From assembly GCA_017543285.1 (NCBI GenBank), contig JAFYGK010000020.1, forward strand, positions 35,297 to 99,296: DNA of 64,000 nucleotides, written 5' to 3'. Shown one piece after another: positions 24,178 through 31,606 of the stretch. Below the pieces are notes generated by a model. It was not told the origin of the DNA. It ran no database searches and was given only the letters and a program-made list of their open reading frames with translations. This stretch comes from Clostridia bacterium. GTDB taxonomy: Bacteria > Bacillota > Clostridia > Oscillospirales > Acutalibacteraceae. Both the position numbers and the translations under genes were made by a program. Numbering within the stretch: position 1 is the first letter of the stretch; each line of letters opens with the position of its first letter.

Positions 24178-24597
24178 CTATACCGTTTGCAGATACCTCA
24201 GCCTGCATTGAATCTGGTATTTTGCGCTGTCCGCGCCCTCTTCGAGTATATAGACGGTGGAAAGCGGCGTAATGGACAGAGCCGTTTTTCCCTCTCCCAG
24301 ATCGGGAAGACGGTCATCGGCAGCCGCCCTTTCCAGCCATTCGGACAGACTTTCAAAAAAACCGACGTTCTGCAGGTTCTGCAGCGTGTGCGCCCCGTAG
24401 CTTTCACGGGAGCTGACGGCGAACTGCAGCGAGCGCACCGAGCTGCCGTCCGGGTATTTTGTCACCACGCTGCCGCCCGGCATGCAGTCGACGGAAAACT
24501 GTCCGGCTCCGTTGCCGAGCCAGTCGGCGTTTACGTCCGAGCCGCTCAGCAAAGGGCAGGTCAGCATATAGTTGTAGAGCGAGGCGGAGACGCTCAT
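24178..24597 (-). CDS. Tail terminator or minor head-tail protein
   Basis: The product has 139 residues. The order of genes (after the minor capsid protein, before the major tail) and the helix-beta layout are those of tail terminator proteins in SPP1-like phages. Blocks include YNYMLTCPLL, a conserved-looking Asp-Trp, and the strand-rich end YQIQCRLRYLQTV. The first 12 codons follow AAGGAGGTGATCTT. No catalytic site. It is the last head-tail joining gene before the tail tube. Confidence 0.6.
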   Translation of the reverse strand: MSVSASLYNYMLTCPLLSGSDVNADWLGNGAGQFSVDCMPGGSVVTKYPDGSSVRSLQFAVSSRESYGAHTLQNLQNVGFFESLSEWLERAAADDRLPDLGEGKTALSITPLSTVYILEEGADSAKYQIQCRLRYLQTV

Positions 24598-24666
24598 AAG
24601 ATCACCTCCTTGAGGTTCATCGGCCTGTGAAAAAGCCGCGCAGGACGCTTTTTTCCGAACCGATGC

Positions 24667-25068
24667 CTATCCGGCCTTTCCGCCCATCTCAGCGGCAACG
24701 CCGGAGACGAGCGATTCAATATTCGCGGTCTTCATGCGTTCAAACCAGTACCGTCCGCGAAGAGGACCGAAACGGGATGTACCGGGATCACGCCCGCCGT
24801 AGTACTGTCTTCCGGCATAGGGAACGCTGTATATCACAAGCCCCGAGCCTATGGCTGTTGCCGTATATCCGCTCGACAGCAGCCGGCCGGTCAGATAGGG
24901 GACATAGGGCTCGCAGCGCCGCAGCACCTCGGAGTCGAGATAGCTTTGCGCCGAAAATATCCTGCCGTTGAGGATATCGCTCAGAACGGCCGGAAGATCC
25001 AGGCTCGCCATGCCGCCGGAGAATTTTACGGTGCGGAAGATACCGCCGAATGTGATTCTGTCAGACAC
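24667..25068 (-). CDS. Minor capsid/head-tail joining protein (Gp10-like)
   Basis: The product has 133 residues. The central CEPYVPYLTGRLLSSGYTATAIGSGLVIYSVPYAGRQYYG is the characteristic motif of the minor capsid protein family, with an RF..GPLRGRYWFERMK end. It belongs to the set of connector genes that follow the capsid. It overlaps the stop codon of the preceding connector by 8 bases, so the two are coupled. Likely role: sealing the head-tail joint. Confidence 0.7.
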   Translation of the reverse strand: MSDRITFGGIFRTVKFSGGMASLDLPAVLSDILNGRIFSAQSYLDSEVLRRCEPYVPYLTGRLLSSGYTATAIGSGLVIYSVPYAGRQYYGGRDPGTSRFGPLRGRYWFERMKTANIESLVSGVAAEMGGKAG

Positions 25069-25429
25069 ACTGCACCTCGATATGCCGCATGCGAAGGCTG
25101 CCGAAATTCCTTTTGGCTACCGACAGTGCGGTCAGTCTTTCGGGAGAGGCGGCCGCCGCGCCATAGCCCTGTTCGTCTGCTGAAAAGGTACATTTGCCCT
25201 CGATGATGACGTCGCCGTTTTCGGGACGAAACCCGTCGGGCAGGGAGGAGAGCGGAATAAAGATAACCGAGGATCTTGTCGGCGTCGAGCTGTCTTTCAT
25301 TCCGCTGTTAATTATACCAGAAGTATCTCTTCGCTGAATCATTACCTTTGGTATAAAAAACCTCTCATATTTTACCTGTCCGGAAGCAAAGCTCCTGCGA
25401 TACACCGTGCAGCTTGAATTTGTTATCAT
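25061..25429 (-). CDS. Head closure (stopper-like) protein
   Basis: The product has 122 residues. The position between the adaptor gene and the minor capsid protein, and the beta-barrel pattern (RSSVIFIPLSSLPDGFRPENGDVIIEGKCTF), are those of stopper proteins that close the portal after packaging. The GDVIIEGKC segment is the usual conserved core of this group. GAGGTGACC lies before the ATG. Function is inferred from order and fold pattern only. Confidence 0.6.
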   Translation of the reverse strand: MITNSSCTVYRRSFASGQVKYERFFIPKVMIQRRDTSGIINSGMKDSSTPTRSSVIFIPLSSLPDGFRPENGDVIIEGKCTFSADEQGYGAAAASPERLTALSVAKRNFGSLRMRHIEVQCV

Positions 25430-25444
25430 AGGGTCACCTCGTTT

Positions 25445-25780
25445 TTACACCGCTCTGCTCATGAGTCCGGTTTTGAGCAGGTACGGCGCAACCGCTCTGC
25501 GCAGTTTCCCGCCGGCAGAGTTTTCGTCGCGGCTCATGTAGCTTACAGAGTAATCGCCTACGCGTTCGCTTTGTACCGCACCCTTTGCGTCCTCGCTGAA
25601 GCAGACTTCCGCGGCGGCGCACACCGCCATATTTACCTCGTCCGTTCCTGCCTGCGACGCCCTGCCGCAGGTTATCATATCCACCAGCGCAGCGGCCCGT
25701 TTTTCACAGAAGCCAAAATCCTCCCGCGGAATGCGGTTTCCGCCGTATACGCCGGTATAATACTCATAATCGACCGTCAT
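25445..25780 (-). CDS. Head-tail adaptor protein
   Basis: The product has 111 residues, mostly helical, starting MTVDYEYYTGVYGGNRIPREDFGFCEKRAAALVDMITCGRA. This is the form of the small adaptor (gp6/gp15-like) that attaches to the portal. ATG 25780 is chosen because TAAGGA lies directly before it; this also gives a four-base gap after the capsid stop, the normal spacing in this cluster. Upstream codons to 25843 overlap the capsid gene and are unlikely. Confidence 0.65.
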   Translation of the reverse strand: MTVDYEYYTGVYGGNRIPREDFGFCEKRAAALVDMITCGRASQAGTDEVNMAVCAAAEVCFSEDAKGAVQSERVGDYSVSYMSRDENSAGGKLRRAVAPYLLKTGLMSRAV

Positions 25781-25784
25781 ATCC

Positions 25785-26897
25785 TTAGCCCAGCACTCTG
25801 ACGGCAAGCTCAGGATAAACCGTCTTGAAGCCATAGAGCACATCCATGGACATGCTTTCCTTCTTGTACTTCATGTCGTAGCCGTTGACCACTCTCAGCG
25901 AAATGCCGTTATAGTTGGTCACATAGCTTTCCACGCCCGCCGGCTTTGCGAGGGGCCTTGTGACAAAGGAGAAGGCCATCGGATGGAAGGCCAGGTTTGC
26001 CGTGTGGGAGCCGACTATCGCAACTGAGGTGTTTGCCGAAAGCGCAGGCAGCGCGGGCGAAACGCTGACATTGGAAATGGCGTTGGAGGAAGCATCCGCC
26101 GTATCGGCGGTTACAACATAGGATTTGCCGTCGATGTCGAGGATATCGCCCCTGATCAGTTTGCCGGTGAGGGTTGTTGCCGTCAGATTGAGCTTTGTCG
26201 CGCCTGCGGATACGTTGGACGCCACCTTGACGGCGGTTGCCGCTGTGACAGAGCTTACATGTTCTCTGACGCCCTGGGACATGTAGTTATCCATGCGGAA
26301 GACCCTGCCTATGGAGCCGTCCCGCAGAGCCTGCGTGGAGCCGCACTTTTCGGCGTTCACCAGAGCGTCGACGGTGGTGAGGGCGGCGTCGGCTTCAACG
26401 TCCCAGACGGCGCAGCGCGGAGCGACGGGAACATTGTTGCGGTTGAGGGCGGCTCTTACCTCGGCAAGAGCGCCGAGGGAGTTGGGCGTGGTTCCCGCGG
26501 TGCCGCAGTGATTGTAAACGTCCTTGTAAAGCTCAAGGCCGTCGGAGTTGATTTTGGCGGCGAGAGCGGCAGCCGCCGGCTCGATGAACTGACGGCCGAT
26601 GTCGTCAATGCCGGTCGCGCCTTCGAGAGCCGAAATGTCGATGTCGACGGTGGCTATCTTGTTGAGCTGCACGTCAACGCTGTTTTCGACTATGTCCTGC
26701 GCCGTTGTGCCCTGGCTGGGGTCAAATTCCTTTGCTTCAAAGACGATGGGCTTGCGCACCCTGATGGTGTCGCCCAGCTTGTTTGAAAAGGCGTCGGAAA
26801 AATCCTTGTGGATGAGGTTGGGGAAAACGAGGTTTTCCATGAGTCGCGGAAGGGCTATTCTTGCTACTTCCTGAACCGAAATAAGGGAATTTGCCAT
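25785..26897 (-). CDS. Major capsid protein (P22 coat protein family)
   Basis: The product has 370 residues. MANSLISVQEVARIALPRLMENLVFPNLIHKDF and the segment GDTIRVRKPIVFEAKEF match the P22 coat protein group (HK97 fold). The insertion AATAVKVASNVSAGATKLNL at about 210-230 is a typical surface domain in this family. It follows a scaffold gene; no head protease is seen, as expected for P22-like assembly. AAGGAGGCAACAAC stands before the ATG. The 165 bases upstream contain several hairpins. Confidence 0.85.
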   Translation of the reverse strand: MANSLISVQEVARIALPRLMENLVFPNLIHKDFSDAFSNKLGDTIRVRKPIVFEAKEFDPSQGTTAQDIVENSVDVQLNKIATVDIDISALEGATGIDDIGRQFIEPAAAALAAKINSDGLELYKDVYNHCGTAGTTPNSLGALAEVRAALNRNNVPVAPRCAVWDVEADAALTTVDALVNAEKCGSTQALRDGSIGRVFRMDNYMSQGVREHVSSVTAATAVKVASNVSAGATKLNLTATTLTGKLIRGDILDIDGKSYVVTADTADASSNAISNVSVSPALPALSANTSVAIVGSHTANLAFHPMAFSFVTRPLAKPAGVESYVTNYNGISLRVVNGYDMKYKKESMSMDVLYGFKTVYPELAVRVLG

Positions 26898-27062
26898 GTT
26901 GTTGCCTCCTTATATATAAGTGTGGAAAGCCAAGCGAATGTGTCGGAGAAGCCGACAAACAGCTTCATCCGGCGCGGTTTTGCCGCGCCGCCTTCCCCGA
27001 AAAGGAAGACCCGGCGCAGCCTGACAAAGTCCGGAAGCCCTTCGAAGGAGCTTTTCCGGGCT
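26898..27062 (-). other. Hairpin-rich spacer between scaffold and capsid genes
   Basis: The spacer holds at least three strong hairpins: GTCGG-AGAAG-CCGAC (about 26940-26957), GGCGCGG-TTTT-CCGCGCC type (about 26974-26994) and a stem built from GTCCGGAAG and CTTTTCCGGGC (about 27030-27060), whose minus-strand end is followed only by mixed sequence. This could uncouple high capsid expression from the scaffold, through processing or partial termination. Confidence 0.5.
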
Positions 27063-27578
27063 TTATTTCTGTTCCGCTCTCCGCTCCATGATTCCATAGT
27101 ATTCGCTGTCGGTCAGAGCCGAGTAGTCGAGCGGTGAGCTGTGCGAGTGCTCCATACCGCTGGACAGGCGCAGACCGGTGCGTTCGGCCGGAGCCTCGGC
27201 AGCGGCGCTGCCGAAAAGATACGGGCAGCCGGTCCTGAGGGATTCTATCTGCTCATCAAGACCGCTCAGACCGTTTTCGTCCAGCTTTACCGAATCGGGG
27301 TCTATATGTGCTCTGACCGAAACAAGATCGAGCGCGCCGCTCCTCAGCAGCGCGAGGTCTATGGCGCTGCTCGTTTTAAGCGACTGTATTTCCTTTTCGT
27401 AGCCGGCTTTAAGCTGCTCGGCGCTGTTTCCGGCGTCGCAGACAGCTTTTTCGTATTCGCCGCGCGGCACGTATGAGCCGTCGGTCAGGTCGGCAAGCTC
27501 CATGCCTTTTTCGCTGATTTTTTCACAAAACTGCTCATAGCTGAGGGCTTCGTCGCTGAAGACGCTTTTCAGATCCAT
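27063..27578 (-). CDS. Phage scaffolding protein
   Basis: The product has 171 residues with a charged, helical middle (YEKAVCDAGNSAEQLKAGYEKEIQSLKTSSAIDLALLRSGALD), the mark of GP20-type scaffolds. The C-terminus contains EYYGIMERRAEQK, a helical end that in such scaffolds docks on the coat. The start has AAAGGAGGTGAT before it. It lies between portal and capsid, the standard place. Usually lost from mature heads. Confidence 0.7.
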   Translation of the reverse strand: MDLKSVFSDEALSYEQFCEKISEKGMELADLTDGSYVPRGEYEKAVCDAGNSAEQLKAGYEKEIQSLKTSSAIDLALLRSGALDLVSVRAHIDPDSVKLDENGLSGLDEQIESLRTGCPYLFGSAAAEAPAERTGLRLSSGMEHSHSSPLDYSALTDSEYYGIMERRAEQK

Positions 27579-27890
27579 GCAATCACCTCCTTTGCGTTTA
27601 TCGTGACGCGGGTTTAACGTAGCGCCCCGAAAAATCTTCGGATTTTCCGGGGGAGAGGAGAAGCGGCGGATTTCCGCTGAGCGGGCGAAAACGGGCGATA
27701 TGATGTTTCCGGCGGCGGCATGCGGCGCAGCGGCAAATCATCCGAACATGCTCTTGATAACCGGAAAGCCTCCGTGAGGTAATGATGATTTGCTTTTCCG
27801 CAAACGCATGATTGCTCTGCCGCGCATAACACGTTCCTGCGTATCCCGTTTACCTTCGGCAGCGGAGCGGGCGCGCTTCGCGGCGCACGA
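27579..27890 (-). other. Non-coding gap where a minor head protein gene is expected
   Basis: These 312 bases follow the portal stop and contain no convincing gene. A 12-bp hairpin with TTCG loop (27625-27652) is present. In SPP1-like clusters this space normally holds a MuF-type minor head protein, which is missing here. A possible short frame (27614-27832, minus) lacks a ribosome site and family traits. Confidence 0.55.
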
Positions 27891-29279
27891 TCAGATCAGC
27901 GCCTTTTTTGCCGTTGCTTCGTCCTCGCCGTACCAGCGCATGCGGTATTCCCATCTCTGCATGATTCCGTCGCGCACGTCCTGTATGTCCTGACTGCGTT
28001 TCTGGGAGCTGTCGGCTATATAGCTGTCGTCGAAGCTGACGGTTATACCGCATTCGGGATCGACATCCAGGCCCATGACGGTTTTTCCGATCCACAGCAT
28101 GGAGCGCACCAGCGAGCGCAGCGCGCGTTCGATTACTATACAGTGCTTGCTCGCGCTTTGCAGCAGGCTCTGCCTGTCCCCTGCATACTGGGTCGCGGTA
28201 ACGATCTTTTCTCCGTTGAATCGGTAGTGACGGGTTCCCAGACCGCATTTGAAGGAAAGATAGTCAAGCTGCGCCTGAACGCTCTGCTCGTCCTCGGCCA
28301 CGCGCAGCGACGGGTTGAACTCGTAGATAAGATCGTTCTTATCCAGATTTTCGTCACCGATCTGCAGGAACAGCTGCTGCGCTATATCGTCGGGCGCGGC
28401 AAAGTTTCCTCTGCCGTCGCAGCTCATCAGTTCCTGGTTGATAAACACCTTTTTGCCGCCCAGCTTCAGGTCGCGGCAGAAGTTGTTGAAGGCAAGATCG
28501 ACTCCCTTGAGATTGTCGATGGCGTTGGCGAAAACCGATATACCCAGTCCGCACCCCTCGTCGATGTGGTTGACGATGTTGGGGCTTATCAGCGCGAACA
28601 TGGGAATACCGCAGCCTGTGCAAAGGGTCCGGGCTGTGTTTTCGGGCAGGGGGATCTGCTCCAGCCGCCCGTTTTTCAGCTCGAAGCAGTAGTTTGTTAT
28701 ACGGTATCCGTCGCTCTCCAGAATGTGTGTTTCCAGCGTGCACAGCTTTCTGCCGGACACCATCTGTTCGGAGAAAAAGGCGGCATCGATGACCCTTCCG
28801 TTTTTGACTGTCAGCGGGATTATGTTCTGCGCGCTCAGAAACTCCATGTCTATGAAGCTGTCCGTGCTTACCATTACGTCGTCCCCGTCGGTCAGCATGT
28901 TGCCTATGCGCAGAACGACGGCGCCGGTTCCCGAATAAAATGCCTTTTCCACAAGGGCGTTGCAGCGGCTCCAGAAGTCGTTTGACCGCAAAACTCCATT
29001 TTTGCCGAGAATGAACTCCGAGCTGGGAAGATCGTCCAGTATGAGCTGGGTCTTCTCGTTGAGAAGTATCGCCGCCCAGTCCTCGCAGATCTTCTTGCCC
29101 ATCTTCATGGTGAACATCTCGCGCGGTTTTGCTCCGCCTGCGGAATACTCCGTGAAGCAGTGAAAGGGCTTGTGATAGCCGCGCCAGAAATCCTCCCACA
29201 GCTTTATTCTGGAATAGTAAGCCGGAGAGATGCTGCAGCCGAGCTGTTTGTTCAGAAACTCTATTATTTCGTTTATCAA
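27891..29279 (-). CDS. Phage portal protein (SPP1 Gp6-like)
   Basis: The product has 462 residues. Family marks are YYSRIKLWEDFWRGYHKPFHCF at 21-42, KICEDWAAILLNEKTQL at about 63-79, and a long alpha-helical stem (SLLQSASKHCIVIERALRSLVRSMLWIG) near 380-410. It starts at TTG with AAGGAGGTG 8 bases upstream. The C-terminus ends with the WYGEDEATAKKAL box usual for this family, then stops. Twelve copies should form the ring through which terminase packs DNA. Confidence 0.85.
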   Translation of the reverse strand: MINEIIEFLNKQLGCSISPAYYSRIKLWEDFWRGYHKPFHCFTEYSAGGAKPREMFTMKMGKKICEDWAAILLNEKTQLILDDLPSSEFILGKNGVLRSNDFWSRCNALVEKAFYSGTGAVVLRIGNMLTDGDDVMVSTDSFIDMEFLSAQNIIPLTVKNGRVIDAAFFSEQMVSGRKLCTLETHILESDGYRITNYCFELKNGRLEQIPLPENTARTLCTGCGIPMFALISPNIVNHIDEGCGLGISVFANAIDNLKGVDLAFNNFCRDLKLGGKKVFINQELMSCDGRGNFAAPDDIAQQLFLQIGDENLDKNDLIYEFNPSLRVAEDEQSVQAQLDYLSFKCGLGTRHYRFNGEKIVTATQYAGDRQSLLQSASKHCIVIERALRSLVRSMLWIGKTVMGLDVDPECGITVSFDDSYIADSSQKRSQDIQDVRDGIMQRWEYRMRWYGEDEATAKKALI

Positions 29280-29333
29280 TTCGGTTTCACCTCCTTGGCC
29301 GGATATTTGCTTTTGCCGTTGACGTTATCTATG

Positions 29334-30605
29334 TCAATTCAGTTTCGGGATAAACCTTTCGAAGCTGTACTCGAAGGCGTCGAGTATGTCGATATCGGAT
29401 GAAAAGTTGTCCAGCCGCTTGTCTCTCGCGGCTGAATCGTCCCATACGGCGCATCGCAGCCCGTCGGTCAGCAGTGTGCAGTCGGGCATTATTTTCAGGC
29501 GGTCGGTGTTGAGCAGAGAGTTTGTGCAGTATATCCTCTGAAGGATCCTGACCTTGGAGCAGTCGCCCAGCTTCATTCCCGGGAAAAACCGCCTGGCGGC
29601 GCCTCTGAGTCCGTTTATCAGGTACTGCGCTTCGCTGTCGGCAAAGCAGTATTTTACCGGAATGTCGGGATAGCGGCTGATCAGCCTCTGCACAAAGCCG
29701 ACAAATTCCTCATTGACGCGGCCGGAATCTATGTCGCCCTTCGCTCCGCTTATATGCCAGTCGGCGAGGACGGTCAGCCGGGAAAAGCCCTTGTGAACGG
29801 CGGTGGCCACAAAGGTGGTCAGCGAGCGGTTGCCGCCGAAGTCGATGCCGAGGCTGATAAAGTCGCAGTCGGAGAAATACTCCTTTTCGGCAGCCTCATC
29901 GTCAAAGGAAAGCAGCCATCTCTCCGGATCGGACGCAAACTGCGAATAGACCGCGCCCTCCGCCGCGACCCACTTGCCCAGGATAAACCGGTCGTAGAAA
30001 ACGCCGGTGTACTCCCTCTTGAGGCTTTCCACATATTTTTTATCCAGAAACACATTGTCGTCTATCATAAATTTCATGTCGAGCATATCCAGCTCGCGGC
30101 GGCGCTTAATGTATTTCTGCATAAGCCAGTGGTTGGGATTGTCCGGGTTTGTCGTGGCGAACAGCTTGGCTCCCGGCTCGGACAGTCTGGAAAGAAGCAT
30201 GGCGAAAAAGTCTTCGCTGAAAAGAGACAGCTCGTCGCAGTAGGCTCCGCCGAGGGTCAGACCCCTTATCTTGCTTTCCGCGCGGGAGTCGTTGGCGCCC
30301 TCAAGATAGACGCGGCGGTCGAACAGCAGCGCGGACTTTTTGGAAATGCTGTAGGAGAAATACCTTTCACCGACCAGCGATACAAGCGGCTCCAGAACAT
30401 TTCTCTGCAAATTGGAAAGGGTTTTGGCGCACATGAGAAAAATTCTGTTTTTGGGCTGGGAAGCCACCCACAGAGCCCATACCACCATGCTTATCCATGT
30501 TTTCCCGCTTCTTACCGAGCCTTCAAGCAGATTGATCCGCTTGAGTCTTCCGTTCTGCCACATGCGCAGCAGCTCGCGCTGTCTTGGCGAATACATTTTA
30601 ATCAT
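29334..30605 (-). CDS. PBSX-family large terminase subunit
   Basis: The product has 423 residues. The ATPase has Walker A GSVRSGKTW (about 29-37) and Walker B with GGAYCDELSLF (about 119-129), plus the coupling motif ATTNPDNPNHW. The nuclease has three acidic blocks: GIDFGGN (about 253-259), CFADSEA (about 317-323) and DILDAFEY near the end. All key residues appear intact. It should be a headful packaging motor of the PBSX type. Its start overlaps the small terminase by 8 bases. Confidence 0.9.
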   Translation of the reverse strand: MIKMYSPRQRELLRMWQNGRLKRINLLEGSVRSGKTWISMVVWALWVASQPKNRIFLMCAKTLSNLQRNVLEPLVSLVGERYFSYSISKKSALLFDRRVYLEGANDSRAESKIRGLTLGGAYCDELSLFSEDFFAMLLSRLSEPGAKLFATTNPDNPNHWLMQKYIKRRRELDMLDMKFMIDDNVFLDKKYVESLKREYTGVFYDRFILGKWVAAEGAVYSQFASDPERWLLSFDDEAAEKEYFSDCDFISLGIDFGGNRSLTTFVATAVHKGFSRLTVLADWHISGAKGDIDSGRVNEEFVGFVQRLISRYPDIPVKYCFADSEAQYLINGLRGAARRFFPGMKLGDCSKVRILQRIYCTNSLLNTDRLKIMPDCTLLTDGLRCAVWDDSAARDKRLDNFSSDIDILDAFEYSFERFIPKLN

Positions 30606-31065
30606 CGCTCAGTCCCTTGATGAGCATCTGTATTTCGCCGTCATCGCCGCCGTCATGTCCGTCATATCCGGGAAAATCGCTTTGCAGAAGAAATTTTGTT
30701 CCCTGCCAGCCGCTTTCAAGCAAAAGCCTTTCCATATTGGCCTGCACTCTTGACATTGCCCGGGAAATGATCCGCTGAACCTGCGGTTTTGCCCTGTAGC
30801 CGAGCAGACTTTTTCTGTCGGGAAAGCCCAGAGCGAGCGCCAGTCCCGACATGGTCGGCGGCCGGCTGCCGTCAAAAACAGGCTTAAACTGCTTGTCGCG
30901 CACGATTTGCCCGTTTTCATCGAGCAGGGGAGTTCCTTCGCACTCGGAAAAATAATTCTCCGCCAGTCTCTCCGGCTCGCCGGCGTTTGAAAAAACCGGA
31001 CAGCCTGCTTTGTTGTATCTGATAATGCACCAGCTCCTTTTGTCAAATTGTCTGTCAAACGGCAA
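30598..31065 (-). CDS. Small terminase subunit
   Basis: The product has about 155 residues. SGLALALGFPDRKSLLGY (about 75-92) is the helix-turn-helix typical of small terminases in Firmicutes phages, followed by a helical oligomerisation part. No ATG stands upstream of residue 74; the frame opens with TTG at 31065, which lies in the T-tract of the terminator at 31064-31097 and has no ribosome site. Actual initiation is therefore uncertain, and the protein may begin further in or be weakly made. It should recognise the packaging site, or in a gene-transfer-agent setting pack host DNA without one. Confidence 0.65.
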   Translation of the reverse strand: MPFDRQFDKRSWCIIRYNKAGCPVFSNAGEPERLAENYFSECEGTPLLDENGQIVRDKQFKPVFDGSRPPTMSGLALALGFPDRKSLLGYRAKPQVQRIISRAMSRVQANMERLLLESGWQGTKFLLQSDFPGYDGHDGGDDGEIQMLIKGLSDD

Positions 31066-31097
31066 AAAAACGGCATGGAGAAAAATTCTCCATGCCG
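31064..31097 (-). terminator. Strong intrinsic terminator at the head of the phage cluster
   Basis: A 12-bp perfect inverted repeat (CGGCATGGAGAA and its complement) has a loop of three bases. On the minus strand it is followed by seven T's and then GCCG. The T-tract ends inside the TTG start of the small terminase gene. It would stop any transcript coming from the 41-residue gene and the region upstream. Confidence 0.9.
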
Positions 31098-31244
31098 AAA
31101 TGATAGCATGTATGCGGTTGTATTTGGTTGTACAAATGAGTCCGGCGCCGTATGCGGCCGAATCCGTAAGAAAATACGCCGGACTATGGTCTTAAACCGG
31201 CCGGCAATCCTGAGCCCGCCGGACTTAACCGGCTTTCTCCGGGC

Positions 31245-31370
31245 CTATTTCTTTCTCTTATGTCTTACCTTAACGATAATGAGCGAAGCTGCCGCCGCGA
31301 GACAGATGGCCGCCGCGGCTATAAGCACAATGGTGACAATGCTTTCGTTTGTTGCGGGGAAATCATTCAT
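31245..31370 (-). CDS. 41-residue single-pass membrane protein
   Basis: The sequence is Asn-Asp-Phe-Pro-Ala-Thr-Asn, then 23 hydrophobic residues (about 12-32) and a basic end KVRHKRKK. This is like a C-terminal cell-wall sorting tail without a clear LPxTG, or a small membrane regulator. AGGAG lies 9 bases before the ATG, and a consensus promoter lies upstream at 31401-31429. The terminator at 31064 would end its transcript after a further 147-base tail of unknown structure. Function unknown; translation looks likely from signals. Confidence 0.65.
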   Translation of the reverse strand: MNDFPATNESIVTIVLIAAAAICLAAAASLIIVKVRHKRKK

Positions 31371-31400
31371 TTTTAAAAGCTCCTTTCTGTCTCTGATCCT

Positions 31401-31429
31401 ATCATAGCATAACGCGTCAGCCAAGTCAA
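31401..31429 (-). promoter_or_regulatory. Sigma-A promoter of the 41-residue protein gene
   Basis: On the minus strand TTGACT (31424-31429) and TATGAT (31401-31406) have a 17-bp spacer and lie about 35 bases before the start codon. Confidence 0.85.
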
Positions 31430-31452
31430 TCGTTATACATGACAACTTCACG

Positions 31453-31481
31453 TTGCTTTTAAATAAAGAATATAATATAAT
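31453..31481 (+). promoter_or_regulatory. Sigma-A promoter of the GH13 glycosidase gene
   Basis: TTGCTT (31453-31458) and TATAAT (31476-31481) have a 17-bp spacer. It diverges from the promoter at 31401-31429, with about 23 bp between the -35 boxes. Confidence 0.75.
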
Positions 31482-31606
31482 TATAATGAATACCGGATAA
31501 CGGACAGTGACCTTTCCCGGACGCCGCAGACGGCGGAACCGGATCATCGGCCGCGCCGCCGCCTTTTGCCATTCACCGTTCATTCCTCCCGAAAGGAGCG
31601 ATCCTG

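Larger units (their letters stand above)
17950..31097 (-). mobile_element. Phage-derived head-packaging-tail cluster, gene-transfer-agent-like
   Basis: Thirteen kilobases on one strand hold small and large terminase, portal, scaffold, P22-type major capsid, four head-tail connector genes, major tail protein, two tail chaperone-like genes, a 213-residue tape measure, distal tail protein, Gp37-like tail protein and three tip proteins. All frames are intact and most genes have strong ribosome sites. Integrase, excisionase, repressor, replication, holin and endolysin genes are absent. The block is bounded by an intrinsic terminator on each side. Gene content, size near 13 kb and the short tape measure parallel the Rhodobacter gene transfer agent. 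A decayed but structurally intact prophage is the main alternative. Confidence 0.65.

Noticed and set aside
27614..27832. Short minus-strand frame in the portal-scaffold gap
   Set aside because: It has no ribosome site and a composition unlike the neighbouring phage proteins.
17950..31097. Tailocin (headless phage tail bacteriocin)
   Set aside because: Terminase, portal, scaffold and capsid genes are all present and intact, which a tailocin does not need.
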